This document shows positions 44,013-53,959 of a stretch of DNA of 64,000 nt, in pieces; the first letter of the stretch is position 1; every line of letters starts with the position of its first letter. The position numbers were made by a program, and so were the translations under genes. A model generated the notes under the pieces. That model had not been told where the DNA came from and made no database searches. It was given only the letters and a program-made list of their open reading frames with translations. The DNA is from DAOTVD01 sp034437075 (GTDB lineage: Bacteria > Chloroflexota > Anaerolineae > Aggregatilineales > J027): the NCBI GenBank assembly GCA_034437075.1, contig DAOTVD010000427.1, forward strand, positions 19,704 through 83,703, read 5' to 3'.

Positions 44013-45399
44013 GATGACTCTCCTCAGTAGCGTGTGCCTGCATCTCAGCAATCGGGACCACGGGCACAAAGCGAATGAACAAGAACATCGGCGTCAGGAA
44101 CAGACCAAAGGGCGAGATGATCGTCAGAATATCCCACACTCCAAAGGCGAAGGGGTCCCACATCGTTTCCATAAAGGGATACATCAGGCTGACAGGGACA
44201 ATCACAAAGCGCTCTAGCCACATACCCACCAGCACAAAGAGCGAGATAATCAGCATCGCAATGTGATTGGTGCGAATAGACCGGAACCAAAGTAACTGGG
44301 TCAACAACGCATTGAAGATAATCATGCCCCAAAAGCCAATCGCAGCCGGGCCGATAGCGCGTTCTACAGTGTAGGCCCATTCGTGGACATCACCACTGAA
44401 CCAGGCACCGAAGAACTCGACCAGATAGCCGTAACCAACGAGTAGCGCAGTAATCAGCATCAAGATACCGGCTTTGTTGAGATGCTCATCCGTGATGAGG
44501 GTATGCATCTTAAAACCGGCTCGTAGGATGAAGGCGAAGACAAAGACCATCGCCATACCGGATAAGATCGCGCCAGCTACAAAGAAGGGCGGGAAGATCG
44601 TATGATGCCAACCGGGCAGTTGTGAAACCGCGAAGTCCAGGCCAACGATACTGTGCACGGAGATAACCAGCGGCGTTGCTAACACAGCGAGGAAAAAGAG
44701 CGTCTTGTGCAGCGACTCCCAATGGGCGGCATCGCCGCGCCAACCCAGCGCCGGAACACCATACAAGAATTTGGTGAAGCGGCTCTTGGCCTTATCGCGC
44801 ATCGTGGCGAGATCGGGCACCAGATCAATGTACCAGAACAGCGCCGACACAATACCGTAGGTGCTGATGGCGAAGAAATCCCAAACCAGCGGGCTACGCC
44901 ATTGAGAGAACAGGTTAAACGTATTGGGGTACGGAATAATGTAGTAAAAGTGCTCGATACGACCCAAATGGAACAAGGGGAACATACCCGCCACGGCCAG
45001 CGCAAAAAGCGTCATGGCTTCGGCAAAACGGCTGAAGGCTGTGCGCCAGTACTGCCGCATGAGCAACAAGAAAGCCGAAATAAACGTGCCCGCGTGGCCA
45101 ATACCAATCCAGAAGATGAGGTTCACGATCGCCATACCCCATACCACCGGAATATCGATATTCCACAAGCCCGTGCCACGAATAGCCACCGAAGCCAATG
45201 TGAAAACAAACAAGACCAACAGCACGGACGAGAACGTGAAAGCAAACCACCACCATAACGGCGTGGGCCCTAAGATCGTACGGCTAACCTTTTCGGCGAC
45301 ACTGCCGGGTTCCTCCCAAGTGGGAGGATCAATATAGGGTTCTGGCCGACGACCACGCCCAGATACTGCGCGAGGCTGTACAGAATCGAGTGACGTCAT
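44002..45399 (-). CDS. actC: Alternative complex III quinol-binding membrane subunit ActC (NrfD family)
   Basis: The 465-aa protein has ten predicted membrane helices and the family segment VVWGMAIVNLIFWIGIGHAG and MRQYWRTAFSRFAEAMTLFA. ActC binds menaquinol and passes electrons to the FeS subunit ActB. It lies 8 bp after actB in the act operon. Confidence 0.88.
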   Translation of the reverse strand: MTSLDSVQPRAVSGRGRRPEPYIDPPTWEEPGSVAEKVSRTILGPTPLWWWFAFTFSSVLLVLFVFTLASVAIRGTGLWNIDIPVVWGMAIVNLIFWIGIGHAGTFISAFLLLMRQYWRTAFSRFAEAMTLFALAVAGMFPLFHLGRIEHFYYIIPYPNTFNLFSQWRSPLVWDFFAISTYGIVSALFWYIDLVPDLATMRDKAKSRFTKFLYGVPALGWRGDAAHWESLHKTLFFLAVLATPLVISVHSIVGLDFAVSQLPGWHHTIFPPFFVAGAILSGMAMVFVFAFILRAGFKMHTLITDEHLNKAGILMLITALLVGYGYLVEFFGAWFSGDVHEWAYTVERAIGPAAIGFWGMIIFNALLTQLLWFRSIRTNHIAMLIISLFVLVGMWLERFVIVPVSLMYPFMETMWDPFAFGVWDILTIISPFGLFLTPMFLFIRFVPVVPIAEMQAHATEESHHDE

Positions 45400-45407
45400 A
45401 GTAAATC

Positions 45408-48400
45408 CTATTCCTCTTCCTCTTCCGGCTGGTATATCGCCCCGTTGGGGTTGATCAAACGCGCCAGATAGGTCGTGCGAGGTTTGGTGCCGAGTTCAAC
45501 CAGCAAGCCATACTCAAGCGGGTCTTCTTTCCAGGCATTGATTTGGGCATCGCTATCGTTCAGGTTACCGAACGAGATAGCATTCGCGGGGCACGCGACA
45601 GCACAAGCAGGCTGGGCTTCGCCATCACGAATGAGACGATCTTCGTTAACCGCATCAATACGCGCTTCGTTAATGCGCTGAACACAGTAGGTGCATTTTT
45701 CCATCACGCCTTCAGGGCGAACGGATACATTCGGGTTGCGCATATCGACCAGTACATCGGCTTCATCGCGATAGTCAAAGAAGTTAAAGTGACGAACGTT
45801 GTACGGGCAATTAGCCGAGCAGTAACGGGTGCCAATACAACGGTTGTAGATCATGCTATTCAGGCCCTCGGAGTCATGCAGGGTCGCTTCGACCGGGCAG
45901 ACGAGTTCGCAAGGCGCAGTTTCGCAATGCATACAGGGCACCGGCAAGAAGGATGTCTGTAGCGGGCCATCTTCGGATTCATCAAAATAGCGATCAACGC
46001 GCAACCAGTGCATTTCGCGGGCGCGCATCACTTCCGCTTTACCTACCGTGGGGATGTTGTTCTCGGCTTGACAAGCGATAATGCAAGCGTTACAACCCAC
46101 ACACGCGGTCAGGTCAATGGCCATGCCCCAAGAGTAGCCTTCGCTATAGTCCCACTCATCATCAAACAAAGAGGGCAAAGGCGCCATAGCTTCGCCTTCA
46201 TGCACGAAGTCTGGGTTTTCGCGATATTGGGAAAGTGACGCAGACCGAACTGGCGTGTCAACATATCCATCGAGGTTATCAACATCGATATCACCGCGAA
46301 TGAGTGCTAGCTCGTAGCGTTCGTTCAGATCACGAACTTCTAACCCTGTACCGAACCACATCGCATCGGAAGGCCGGATTTGATAAGCGCTAAAGTTGCG
46401 ATCTTCGTCAAGTTCGGCGCTCAAGCCCCGACCGTAGCCCAAGAAGGTCGTCACGGTATTATCAGGATGCCCAGGGGTAACCCACACGGGCATATCAATT
46501 TCGCGGCCCCGGAACGCCAAACGGACAAGATCGTTGGTTTCAACACCGAGGTCATCTGCGGTAGCTGGGCTAATCAACGCCGCGTTATCCCAAACAATCT
46601 TCGTAATGGGATGCGGGATTTCTTGCAACCAGCTATTGTTCGCAAAACGGCCATCGTACAGATTAGGGTCAATACGGAAGACGATTTGTAGACCATCGCC
46701 ACCCGAGGCCGCCTGTTCTTCGATGTCCGAAGCTAGGCCGCCACGCAGGCTAGGTTCCACAGATGCAGCAGCGCTATTTTGGGCAAAGCCATCATGCAAC
46801 GTACGCCGCCAAAACGCTTCGAAATCGCTTTCTTCGAAATCGCCTTGCGAGAATACCTGCTGCCAGTTCTGGCGCACGACCTGGTAAGTCGGGCGCGTAT
46901 CACCCAGCAGTACACCCATAATATCGTGCACTGAGCGGGCTTGCGGATAGAGCGGGCCAATGGGCGGTTGGATAACGCTGAGCGTGCCATCGTAAGCGCG
47001 CGCATCGCTCCAAGCTTCCACAAAGTGGGTTTGCGGGATATGCCAATCACACAGGCGGGACGTTTCATCGTAGTACATCGAAAGATGCACGGTCAGCGAG
47101 ACATCATCCAACGCTTGGGTAAAATCAACATCAGCAGGCGCATCATATACTGGGTTGCCACCCAGGATGATGAGTGCTTCGACATCGCGAGAGCGGATTT
47201 CTTCGGCCAGGGCTGCTAGATCATTGGCTTCGCCCTCTGGCGTTGCAAAAATCGGCTCTGTATAGACGACCGTGGTGCCGACGTTACCGAGCGCTGCGTT
47301 AATGGCATGTGCCAGGGCATGCACCACAGCGGATTGTCCTTCGCCAGCCACAACCAAACTGTTAGCGCCTGCGGCTTGCAAATCATCAACCAGCGTATTA
47401 AACCAGGTTTCGTCCCAAGGTGGGCCAGAGAGGTCAGCACCCCCCTCAACCCCCAGGGCTGAGGCCAGCGCGCGCGTAAACGCTTCTACGTTGGTGGGGC
47501 TTAACGCCAGGCGATGATCGGCCTTGGCGCCGGTTATGGTCATGCTGCTTTCAACCATATAGAGTCGGTTCATAGCGGCATCATTGGGGCCACCGCGCAC
47601 TTTACGCCGCTCGATAAAATCATGCGTATAGCGCAAGCTACCCGGCAAGGTCAGCAAGAAGTCAGAGTCTAGCGACAGAATCACATCGGCCTGATCGAAA
47701 CGATAGACCGTATTCACGGGTTCATCGAAGGCCAGCGCCGACCCCGCCATCACATTATCTTGTGATACCGGATCGTACTGATACCAACGAAAACCGGGGT
47801 AAACCTCTTGCATGGTTTGCAGTTGCATGGCCAAGGTAGGAGATGTCACAGCTTCGGTGAGAACACGAATACCTGAACCATCGCCATCAGCTAGAAGCGG
47901 CTCTAATGTTGCCAGGAAATTTTCCCAGGTATTCTCTTCGCCATTATGCAGCACTTGGCTAGAGCGCTCTGGGTTATAAAGCTCCAAAATAGCGCCTTGC
48001 AGATAGGTGTTGCTAGCCCCCAAAGATGCTGGGTGTAGCGGGTTACCATCTAGCCGGGTGGGGCGCCCTGCAAAGGTTTCGATCAGTACACCCGTGGCAA
48101 CACCGCCCAGAATCATAGACGAAGAAAAGAAGAGTGAACGCCCAGGGATGACTTCTTCGGGAAGCCGTACGTAAGGAATAATGGGTTCATCGGGTGGGCG
48201 TTGTGTGCAACCAGCCGCCCCAAAGCCGGCCAGCGCTAATGAAGCGCCCATGATTTTCATGAAAGAGCGTCGATCCATCCCTAGCTGACGTTTTAGGGCG
48301 GCCTCGCGCGGGAATTTGGCAGCTAGCAGCGCGTCAAACAGTTTAGGATCATCAGGGACACCGCCTTCATCGAGCAAGACGGCATTCGGATCAAGGTCAT

Positions 48401-48425
48401 ATCGGTCGCTTGGTTTTTTCGTCAT
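45408..48425 (-). CDS. actB: Alternative complex III subunit ActB (molybdopterin-like plus FeS fusion)
   Basis: The 1005-aa protein has a Tat-like N-terminal motif (RRSFMKIMGASLALAGFGAA), a long molybdopterin-oxidoreductase-like domain and a C-terminal FeS part. The FeS part has four Cys clusters: CVGCNACIIAC, CMHCETAPCELVC, CIGTRYCSANC and the last pairing CTYC with CAVAC. In known ACIII the N-terminal part lacks a molybdopterin cofactor. ATG 48425 is used because AGAGGA lies upstream. It transfers electrons from ActC to the hemes. Confidence 0.9.
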   Translation of the reverse strand: MTKKPSDRYDLDPNAVLLDEGGVPDDPKLFDALLAAKFPREAALKRQLGMDRRSFMKIMGASLALAGFGAAGCTQRPPDEPIIPYVRLPEEVIPGRSLFFSSSMILGGVATGVLIETFAGRPTRLDGNPLHPASLGASNTYLQGAILELYNPERSSQVLHNGEENTWENFLATLEPLLADGDGSGIRVLTEAVTSPTLAMQLQTMQEVYPGFRWYQYDPVSQDNVMAGSALAFDEPVNTVYRFDQADVILSLDSDFLLTLPGSLRYTHDFIERRKVRGGPNDAAMNRLYMVESSMTITGAKADHRLALSPTNVEAFTRALASALGVEGGADLSGPPWDETWFNTLVDDLQAAGANSLVVAGEGQSAVVHALAHAINAALGNVGTTVVYTEPIFATPEGEANDLAALAEEIRSRDVEALIILGGNPVYDAPADVDFTQALDDVSLTVHLSMYYDETSRLCDWHIPQTHFVEAWSDARAYDGTLSVIQPPIGPLYPQARSVHDIMGVLLGDTRPTYQVVRQNWQQVFSQGDFEESDFEAFWRRTLHDGFAQNSAAASVEPSLRGGLASDIEEQAASGGDGLQIVFRIDPNLYDGRFANNSWLQEIPHPITKIVWDNAALISPATADDLGVETNDLVRLAFRGREIDMPVWVTPGHPDNTVTTFLGYGRGLSAELDEDRNFSAYQIRPSDAMWFGTGLEVRDLNERYELALIRGDIDVDNLDGYVDTPVRSASLSQYRENPDFVHEGEAMAPLPSLFDDEWDYSEGYSWGMAIDLTACVGCNACIIACQAENNIPTVGKAEVMRAREMHWLRVDRYFDESEDGPLQTSFLPVPCMHCETAPCELVCPVEATLHDSEGLNSMIYNRCIGTRYCSANCPYNVRHFNFFDYRDEADVLVDMRNPNVSVRPEGVMEKCTYCVQRINEARIDAVNEDRLIRDGEAQPACAVACPANAISFGNLNDSDAQINAWKEDPLEYGLLVELGTKPRTTYLARLINPNGAIYQPEEEEE

Positions 48426-48439
48426 AGCACGATCCTCTT

Positions 48440-49099
48440 TTAATAATGACAGACGGAACAATTGTCCAGGCGATCGACATTAATGCCATTTTGCTCGACC
48501 AATATTTGGCCAAACTCAATCTGGTTCTCCGGCGGTTCATAACCGAATGTGTAGACTTCATCTGCCGGGCGGATAAATCGCTCGGGCTCCCAGTGACATT
48601 CAAGGCACCAGTCCATTGTCATATTCACGGCTTGCCACACGACAGGCATTTGATCCACGCGGCCATGGCATGTTTCGCAAGCAAAACCTGACTGGACATG
48701 GATGCTGTGATTAAAGTGGACATGGGCTGCCAGATCATGAACACGTTCCCATTCCAAGCGCTGGCCGGTGGCATAACTGGTGCGCACGGGCTCGAGCAAC
48801 TCGCTATAGGTTGCGATCTGAGAATGGCAACTCATACATGTATGGGTGTCTGGAATACCACCGTAAGAGGACTGTTCTGCCGTACCATGACAATACAAGC
48901 ATTCGATGTTTAAGCGGTCGCTATGCAGACGATGACTAAAACGTACAGGCTGTTCGACGGCAATGCCGACGGGGGCTCTGGTGTACGGCGATTGGTCATA
49001 GGCATATAAAAATGCCAAGATCAGCACCAGTACCAGAATAATCGCCAACAGACTTATGCGAGCCAAAGCATTGGTAGCAGGTGTAAACAGTTGTGACAT
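48440..49099 (-). CDS. actA: Alternative complex III pentaheme cytochrome c ActA
   Basis: The 219-aa protein has an N-terminal membrane anchor (residues about 13-33) and five CxxCH sites (CLYCH, CMSCH, CETCH, CLECH, CSVCH). It is the first gene of the 25-kb minus-strand photosynthesis run. ActA passes electrons from the FeS subunit to ActE and soluble acceptors. The direct repeats upstream at 49137-49152 are shared with the SARP-type regulator. Confidence 0.9.
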   Translation of the reverse strand: MSQLFTPATNALARISLLAIILVLVLILAFLYAYDQSPYTRAPVGIAVEQPVRFSHRLHSDRLNIECLYCHGTAEQSSYGGIPDTHTCMSCHSQIATYSELLEPVRTSYATGQRLEWERVHDLAAHVHFNHSIHVQSGFACETCHGRVDQMPVVWQAVNMTMDWCLECHWEPERFIRPADEVYTFGYEPPENQIEFGQILVEQNGINVDRLDNCSVCHY

Positions 49100-49557
49100 A
49101 TCAGCAACAACCTAGCTCTGTACAGAACTCTATACGGACACAAAAAGGACACTGCCGCCTAACAATGGACAACAGATATCGAAAACCAGTAACGCGAAGG
49201 ATAGTCGAATCGTCAGGAATCAACATATTCAAAAGCTGCTTTAGGTGTGCATCATTACAGCAGTTCGACGCGTCTCTAAATATGCAACAGGGGCAAACAA
49301 TAAGGAGGGGACAGGACAGCGACGATAATGGGGAATGATATCCCACTTATTTTTGCACGCTTTGCTTTGACATTGGTTAAACTTTTCCCTGACCAACGTC
49401 AAACTAACTTAACGTGATCATATTTCGTGGGGAGCATTCATACAAGAGCAAAGGTCATGCAAAGCATGTGTCATTCGTCATTTTTCTAAGTGTGAGCAAC
49501 GCTCTAAAAAAAATCGTGGTTCACGGTAGTTCAGAAGATGCCAGCAATCGCGCGCGG
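49100..49557. other. Promoter region of the act-puf-bch run
   Basis: This 458-bp gap holds the likely main promoter of the minus-strand run near actA and otherwise no convincing gene. It includes the direct repeats at 49137-49152. No strong terminator for the facing genes is visible. Confidence 0.4.
49129..49152 (-). promoter_or_regulatory. Candidate actA promoter with 11-bp direct repeats
   Basis: On the plus strand GACAC starts at 49137 and again at 49148, an 11-bp period. On the minus strand a TATAGA box lies at 49134-49129, just downstream of the repeats. The first copy reads GACACAAAA, identical to the repeats upstream of the SARP-type regulator. The site lies 30-53 bp before the actA start. 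Confidence 0.42.
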
Positions 49558-50475
49558 TCATGATTGGACGGCTTGCTTCTCCGCTTTTTCCACTAGCGCT
49601 GTTGGTGGCTTTGGCTCACCATCGCGAGGGGTTATACCCAGCAAAAAGTCATCCGAGCGGTTGTAGGCGTAAGTCAACCCCAGCGCAAAAAGGCTTGTGC
49701 CAATGCCCAATAAAACGCCAATCAACGCGGGCGCGATAAGCGCCAGCCGGATAAATACCGTCACAGCAGCATAGCCAAAATTCCGAAAGGTGATGGCAAA
49801 GTTATTGCCATAGCGCAGCGAGATCAGCACCATCAGCACGTCAGTAAAAATCAATACAGTGTAGAACGTTTCGAAGAAGGGGATAATCTCTAAGCCCTGT
49901 AAAATACGCACACCATCGATCAGCAAAATACCGATAAACACCAGCAACAAGCCCAGTGCGATAACCTTCTTGTAAGCGATAAACTGTGCTTGCTCTGTTT
50001 CATCGGAGGTAATCGGGCGGCGGCGTTGGATTCTGTAATAAATGCCAATGATGACGAAAATCAGCAACGCACCTAGCGAGTCAACAATCATGGGTGCAAT
50101 ACCATCCGATACTTGCTCCCACTGGATAGGCTCGCTAAACGTGGTGAACTGCTTAAAGGTATCACGCAAAAAAATTAAGGACAGTAATTCGAGTTGGATG
50201 CCAATTGAGCGCGAGAAGGAACGGGTTAAACTGAATACCAGGCTAACCACCTCCGTCATCAGCAATAGCGTGAAGGCTACTTCAACCGCATAGAAATGGT
50301 TGGTGGGTATCTCGCGCGCCAAGTCCGGGGGGAGTATGCCCAGGCGGTTAACTTCGATCAGGGCAATAGAGGATAAATATGCGACGACAAGTAAAGCGCC
50401 GACGGTCCGCTTCATCATATGCTCTTCCCAGAAATGTTCAAGCGCGTCGGTAATTTTTGCGAGGAAGTGCAACAT
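49558..50475 (-). CDS. Multi-helix membrane protein of unknown function
   Basis: The 305-aa protein has about six to seven hydrophobic helices. The N-terminal third has MKRTVGALLVVAYLSSIALI and VEVAFTLLLMTEVVSLVFSL, followed by a charged stretch with RSFSRSIGIQ. Late segments include YGNNFAITFRNFGYAAVTVF. It does not match a family I know. ATG 50475 is preferred over the upstream TTG because AAGGG lies 10 bp upstream. It is not in the act run, being 458 bp from actA on the same strand, and is divergent from crtYcd. Confidence 0.6.
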   Translation of the reverse strand: MLHFLAKITDALEHFWEEHMMKRTVGALLVVAYLSSIALIEVNRLGILPPDLAREIPTNHFYAVEVAFTLLLMTEVVSLVFSLTRSFSRSIGIQLELLSLIFLRDTFKQFTTFSEPIQWEQVSDGIAPMIVDSLGALLIFVIIGIYYRIQRRRPITSDETEQAQFIAYKKVIALGLLLVFIGILLIDGVRILQGLEIIPFFETFYTVLIFTDVLMVLISLRYGNNFAITFRNFGYAAVTVFIRLALIAPALIGVLLGIGTSLFALGLTYAYNRSDDFLLGITPRDGEPKPPTALVEKAEKQAVQS

Positions 50476-50704
50476 AAGAAGCAAACCCTTATATTTAGTG
50501 GACAGATGCTAGGGACTGCGAAGGTGACGGCTATAGCGGGTTTGTACTCATTATACGCTATATTCAGGTAAATCATTAAGCGCAGTATAGAGTTCCTTCG
50601 CGAATAGAACGAACACGCTATAATCTGCACAATACGCGCCGAGCGCCACCTCTCCTGCCATACATGCCAGCCGTTATACAGGTGCCAGTAACGATGGGAA
50701 GATA

Positions 50705-51463
50705 ATGACGTACCTATCTTTCTTAATTTATTTCGTAATTACTCCTGGTATTGTCATGGGGATATTATTCCGCCATCATTTGACCCTTCGCCGGTGGAAA
50801 GAATTGGGCGTAATGTCTCTGGTGGCGTTGGTATGGACAACGCCTTGGGATAATTATCTGGTCGCGACGAACGTCTGGTGGTATGACGAAAACCGCGTGC
50901 TAGGGATTGTCCTGGGATACGTACCAATCGAAGAATATAGCTTCTTCATCCTGCAAACAGTCATGACGGGTATTTGGCTAACCGGCTTGATGGCGTATAT
51001 CCGCCCCAAGCAACCCTTTACCCCCCTACCCCCTCAATACGGACTCGTGCCTGTGCTGGCGATCCTCGGTATCGTGCTTGCCGCGCTCGCCCAACAAGAC
51101 CCTCAGTGGAATTACTTCATTCTACAAGTGGGCTGGCTGGCGCTACCAGCGCTAGCTATACAGTATCTGTGGGGCCTTGATCTTCTAATACACTATTGGC
51201 GCGTATGGCTACCTGGTGTGCTCGTCCCTACGCTTTGGCTAGCGAGTATGGATGCCATAGCAATACACATCGGCGTATGGACAATCGACCCCGCGCAGAC
51301 CATACCCCTCAAGCTGGGGGGAATACTCCCGTTCGAAGAGGCGCTGTTCTTCCTCATCACAAACCTCTTGATCGTGCAAGGTCTCATCCTGATCATCGTA
51401 CCCGAGTCTTGGGAACGCCTGCACAAACTGCAAACACGGCTGTTGCAACAAAAGCAAGCATAG
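50705..51463 (+). CDS. crtYcd: Lycopene cyclase CrtYcd (fused heterodimeric type)
   Basis: This 252-aa integral membrane cyclase carries two lycopene cyclase domains in tandem. The first shows WTTPWDNYLVATNVWWYDEN and VPIEEYSFFILQTVMTG; the second shows MDAIAIHIGVWTID and LPFEEALFFLITNLLI. The duplicated PWD...EE patterns are typical of the fused CrtYc-CrtYd type found in archaea and Bacteroidota and, as two proteins, in Actinobacteria. It cyclises lycopene ends to gamma- or beta-carotene. It leads the carotenoid operon. Confidence 0.85.
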   Translation: MTYLSFLIYFVITPGIVMGILFRHHLTLRRWKELGVMSLVALVWTTPWDNYLVATNVWWYDENRVLGIVLGYVPIEEYSFFILQTVMTGIWLTGLMAYIRPKQPFTPLPPQYGLVPVLAILGIVLAALAQQDPQWNYFILQVGWLALPALAIQYLWGLDLLIHYWRVWLPGVLVPTLWLASMDAIAIHIGVWTIDPAQTIPLKLGGILPFEEALFFLITNLLIVQGLILIIVPESWERLHKLQTRLLQQKQA

Positions 51464-51548
51464 ATGATATGACATACGCCAGTCACACGCACACACACAC
51501 AACCGCTAGATACCCCCAACGGAAGCAGAGACAAAGCGAGTAAACTTC

Positions 51549-53030
51549 ATGACTTCAGTAATCATCATTGGTTCAGGAATGGGCGGGCTAGCTACAGCGC
51601 TACGCCTACGCCATCAAGGCTTCGACGTAACAGTACTAGAAAAGCAAGAACGCGCGGGCGGTCGCAGTAACGTCCTCATGGAGAATGGCTTCCGCATGGA
51701 CATGGGGCCAACGATCCTGGTCATGAAAGACGCTTTTGACGAGACATACCGCGCCATTGGCCGCGACATCAACGAGTGCTTGGAATTCACCCAGCTCAAC
51801 CCCAATTACCGAATTTACTTCCACGACAATACTCATGTTGATCTGTACGCCAATATGGCAGAACTTGCCCAAGAAGTTGAGAAAATCGAGCCGGGTGCGG
51901 CTGAGAACGTGTTCAAGTTCATCGGCGAGTCTGCCAAGAAATACGACCTCGGCATGCCCTTCGTCTGGCGCAACTACGACCATATCACCGACCTGATGAA
52001 CCCCGTCGCCGGTTGGAAGCTGATGCAAACTAGTTCGCATCAGAAGTTATATAACCAAGTGGCGCAGTACTTCAAAAGCGACAAGCTGCGCAAGGCGTTC
52101 TCGTTCCATTCGATGTTCCTAGGCTTGTCCCCCTTCGATGCGCTGGCGATGTACGGCATGATCACATACGCCGACTTGGCGTTAGGGATGTGGTACCCGC
52201 GAGGCGGCATTTACAGCATCGTGGAAGATATGCTGCGAATCGCGAATGAAACTGGAATAAATATCCAAACCAATGCTGCCGTGAAGCGTATCGTCATCGA
52301 GGCGGGCGTCACGAAGGGCGTGGAACTGGAAAATGGAGAAACCATTAAGGCGGACCTCGTCGTCTCCAACGCGGACTTGCCCTATACCTATACGAACCTG
52401 GTAGACCCAGCTTATCGCGGGGGATATACGCCCGAGCGCCTGGGCAAGATGGAATATGCCTGCTCGGGTTATCTGCTTTACCTGGGCATAGACAAAACTT
52501 ACCCAGACATGCAACATCAAGCGCTCTACTTCGCCGAGGACTACCGCGCTAACCTGGACGCGATCTTCAAAACCAAGACGCTGCCCAGCGATCTCTCGTT
52601 GCACCTAAACAATCCCACGCTCACAGACCCGAACCTTGCCCCAGACGGCCATAGCTTGCTATACGTGCTGGCGCCAATGCCGAACTTAGATGCCAACATC
52701 AACTGGAACGAGGCAAGCCCGCTTGTCCGCGAACAACTTATCGCCACCCTGGAGAAGCTAGTTGACCCCGACATTCGCCAGCATATTGTGTGGGAAAAGC
52801 AGTTCACGCCTGTAGACTTCGAGAAACAATATAACGCTGTGCTGGGTACTGCGTTTGGTTCGCTCTCGCAGGGGTTCTTCCAATCGGCATATTTTCGGCC
52901 CCACAATAAGGCGCGCGATGCTCAAGGACTGTACTTCGTCGGCCAAGGCACATACCCAGGAATTGGTATGCCCATGGTGATGTACTCCGCACGCTTGGTT
53001 ACAGAAAGGATCATACAAGAATGGCACTAG
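51549..53030 (+). CDS. crtI: Phytoene desaturase CrtI
   Basis: The 493-aa FAD protein has the dinucleotide motif VIIIGSGMGGLATALRLR, the segment RAGGRSNVLMENGFRMDMGP and the C-terminal GTYPGIGMPMVMYSARL. CrtI converts phytoene to lycopene. It precedes crtB, whose start overlaps its last codons by 10 bp, and follows crtYcd by 85 bp, so the three form one operon. Confidence 0.9.
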   Translation: MTSVIIIGSGMGGLATALRLRHQGFDVTVLEKQERAGGRSNVLMENGFRMDMGPTILVMKDAFDETYRAIGRDINECLEFTQLNPNYRIYFHDNTHVDLYANMAELAQEVEKIEPGAAENVFKFIGESAKKYDLGMPFVWRNYDHITDLMNPVAGWKLMQTSSHQKLYNQVAQYFKSDKLRKAFSFHSMFLGLSPFDALAMYGMITYADLALGMWYPRGGIYSIVEDMLRIANETGINIQTNAAVKRIVIEAGVTKGVELENGETIKADLVVSNADLPYTYTNLVDPAYRGGYTPERLGKMEYACSGYLLYLGIDKTYPDMQHQALYFAEDYRANLDAIFKTKTLPSDLSLHLNNPTLTDPNLAPDGHSLLYVLAPMPNLDANINWNEASPLVREQLIATLEKLVDPDIRQHIVWEKQFTPVDFEKQYNAVLGTAFGSLSQGFFQSAYFRPHNKARDAQGLYFVGQGTYPGIGMPMVMYSARLVTERIIQEWH

Positions 53031-53959
53031 CGATATACTCCCCAGCCACCCAAGCCGATTATGCGCTTTGCCGCGACATCATGCACCGGGCCAGCAAAAA
53101 TTATACGGCAGCGAGCTATATGCTTCCCAAAGAAAAGCTGCCCCATGTAGAGGCACTGTATGCGGTCTTGCGCGTTGGTGATGATCGTGTCGATGTGAGC
53201 CATGAAGGATTTTCGTCTGCGCGGGAGGCTATCGAAGACTGGCAAGAACACTACTTCCGTGCGTACCAAAAAGGGGACAGCCCATATGGTGTGATGCGCG
53301 CATACCTGAACACCTCGCAACAGTTCAATATTTCGCCCGACATCCTAAAGCCCTACTTCCGCGCGATGATCGAAGACCTCAATATTCGCCACTACGAAAC
53401 ATTCGCCGACCTCGTCCACTACATGGAAGGCAGCGCGATGCCCGTAGGGCGTGCCATGGCCCACATCCTGGGCACTTACACGCCCCAGGTGAGCGATGTA
53501 TACCCTGAGGCTGACGCGCTATCTATTGCCATGCAACTGAGTAACTTTTGGCGCGACATTGGCCAAGACTTGCAAATCGGGCGCATATACATTCCGCTGG
53601 AGGATATGGCGCGCTATGGCTATAACCGCAAAGATCTGGCCGAGCATAAAATCACGCAAAATTTCATCGAGCTTTTAAATTTCGAATTTGCGCGTACCGA
53701 GGAATTCTACAAGCGCGCTCGAACTGGGGTAGCCTGGTTGGCGAGTGGACAATGGGGTGTGATGAGCGCTTTGGAGATTTACCGGGCTATCATGAGCTCG
53801 ATTCGGCAAAACAACTATGATGTGTTTGGCAAGCGCGCCGAAACCATGAAAAGCCAAAAAGCCCGCTTGGTAGCCCGAGCGCGGTTTTCATCCTACTGGG
53901 GCAACATCAAGCGGCCTGCACTCTCCAAACGCCCCCTAGCTGATGCCTGGTTACCGTAG
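53021..53959 (+). CDS. crtB: Phytoene synthase CrtB
   Basis: The 312-aa prenyl synthase-fold enzyme condenses two GGPP to phytoene. It has the first Asp motif RVGDDRVDV and the second NFWRDIGQDLQIGRIYIPLE. The start overlaps the crtI stop by 10 bp. It is the last gene of the carotenoid operon before a hairpin-rich gap. Confidence 0.9.
   Translation: MALAIYSPATQADYALCRDIMHRASKNYTAASYMLPKEKLPHVEALYAVLRVGDDRVDVSHEGFSSAREAIEDWQEHYFRAYQKGDSPYGVMRAYLNTSQQFNISPDILKPYFRAMIEDLNIRHYETFADLVHYMEGSAMPVGRAMAHILGTYTPQVSDVYPEADALSIAMQLSNFWRDIGQDLQIGRIYIPLEDMARYGYNRKDLAEHKITQNFIELLNFEFARTEEFYKRARTGVAWLASGQWGVMSALEIYRAIMSSIRQNNYDVFGKRAETMKSQKARLVARARFSSYWGNIKRPALSKRPLADAWLP

Noticed and set aside
51480..51505. 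CA dinucleotide run before crtI
   Set aside because: Only a short simple repeat with no sign of function.
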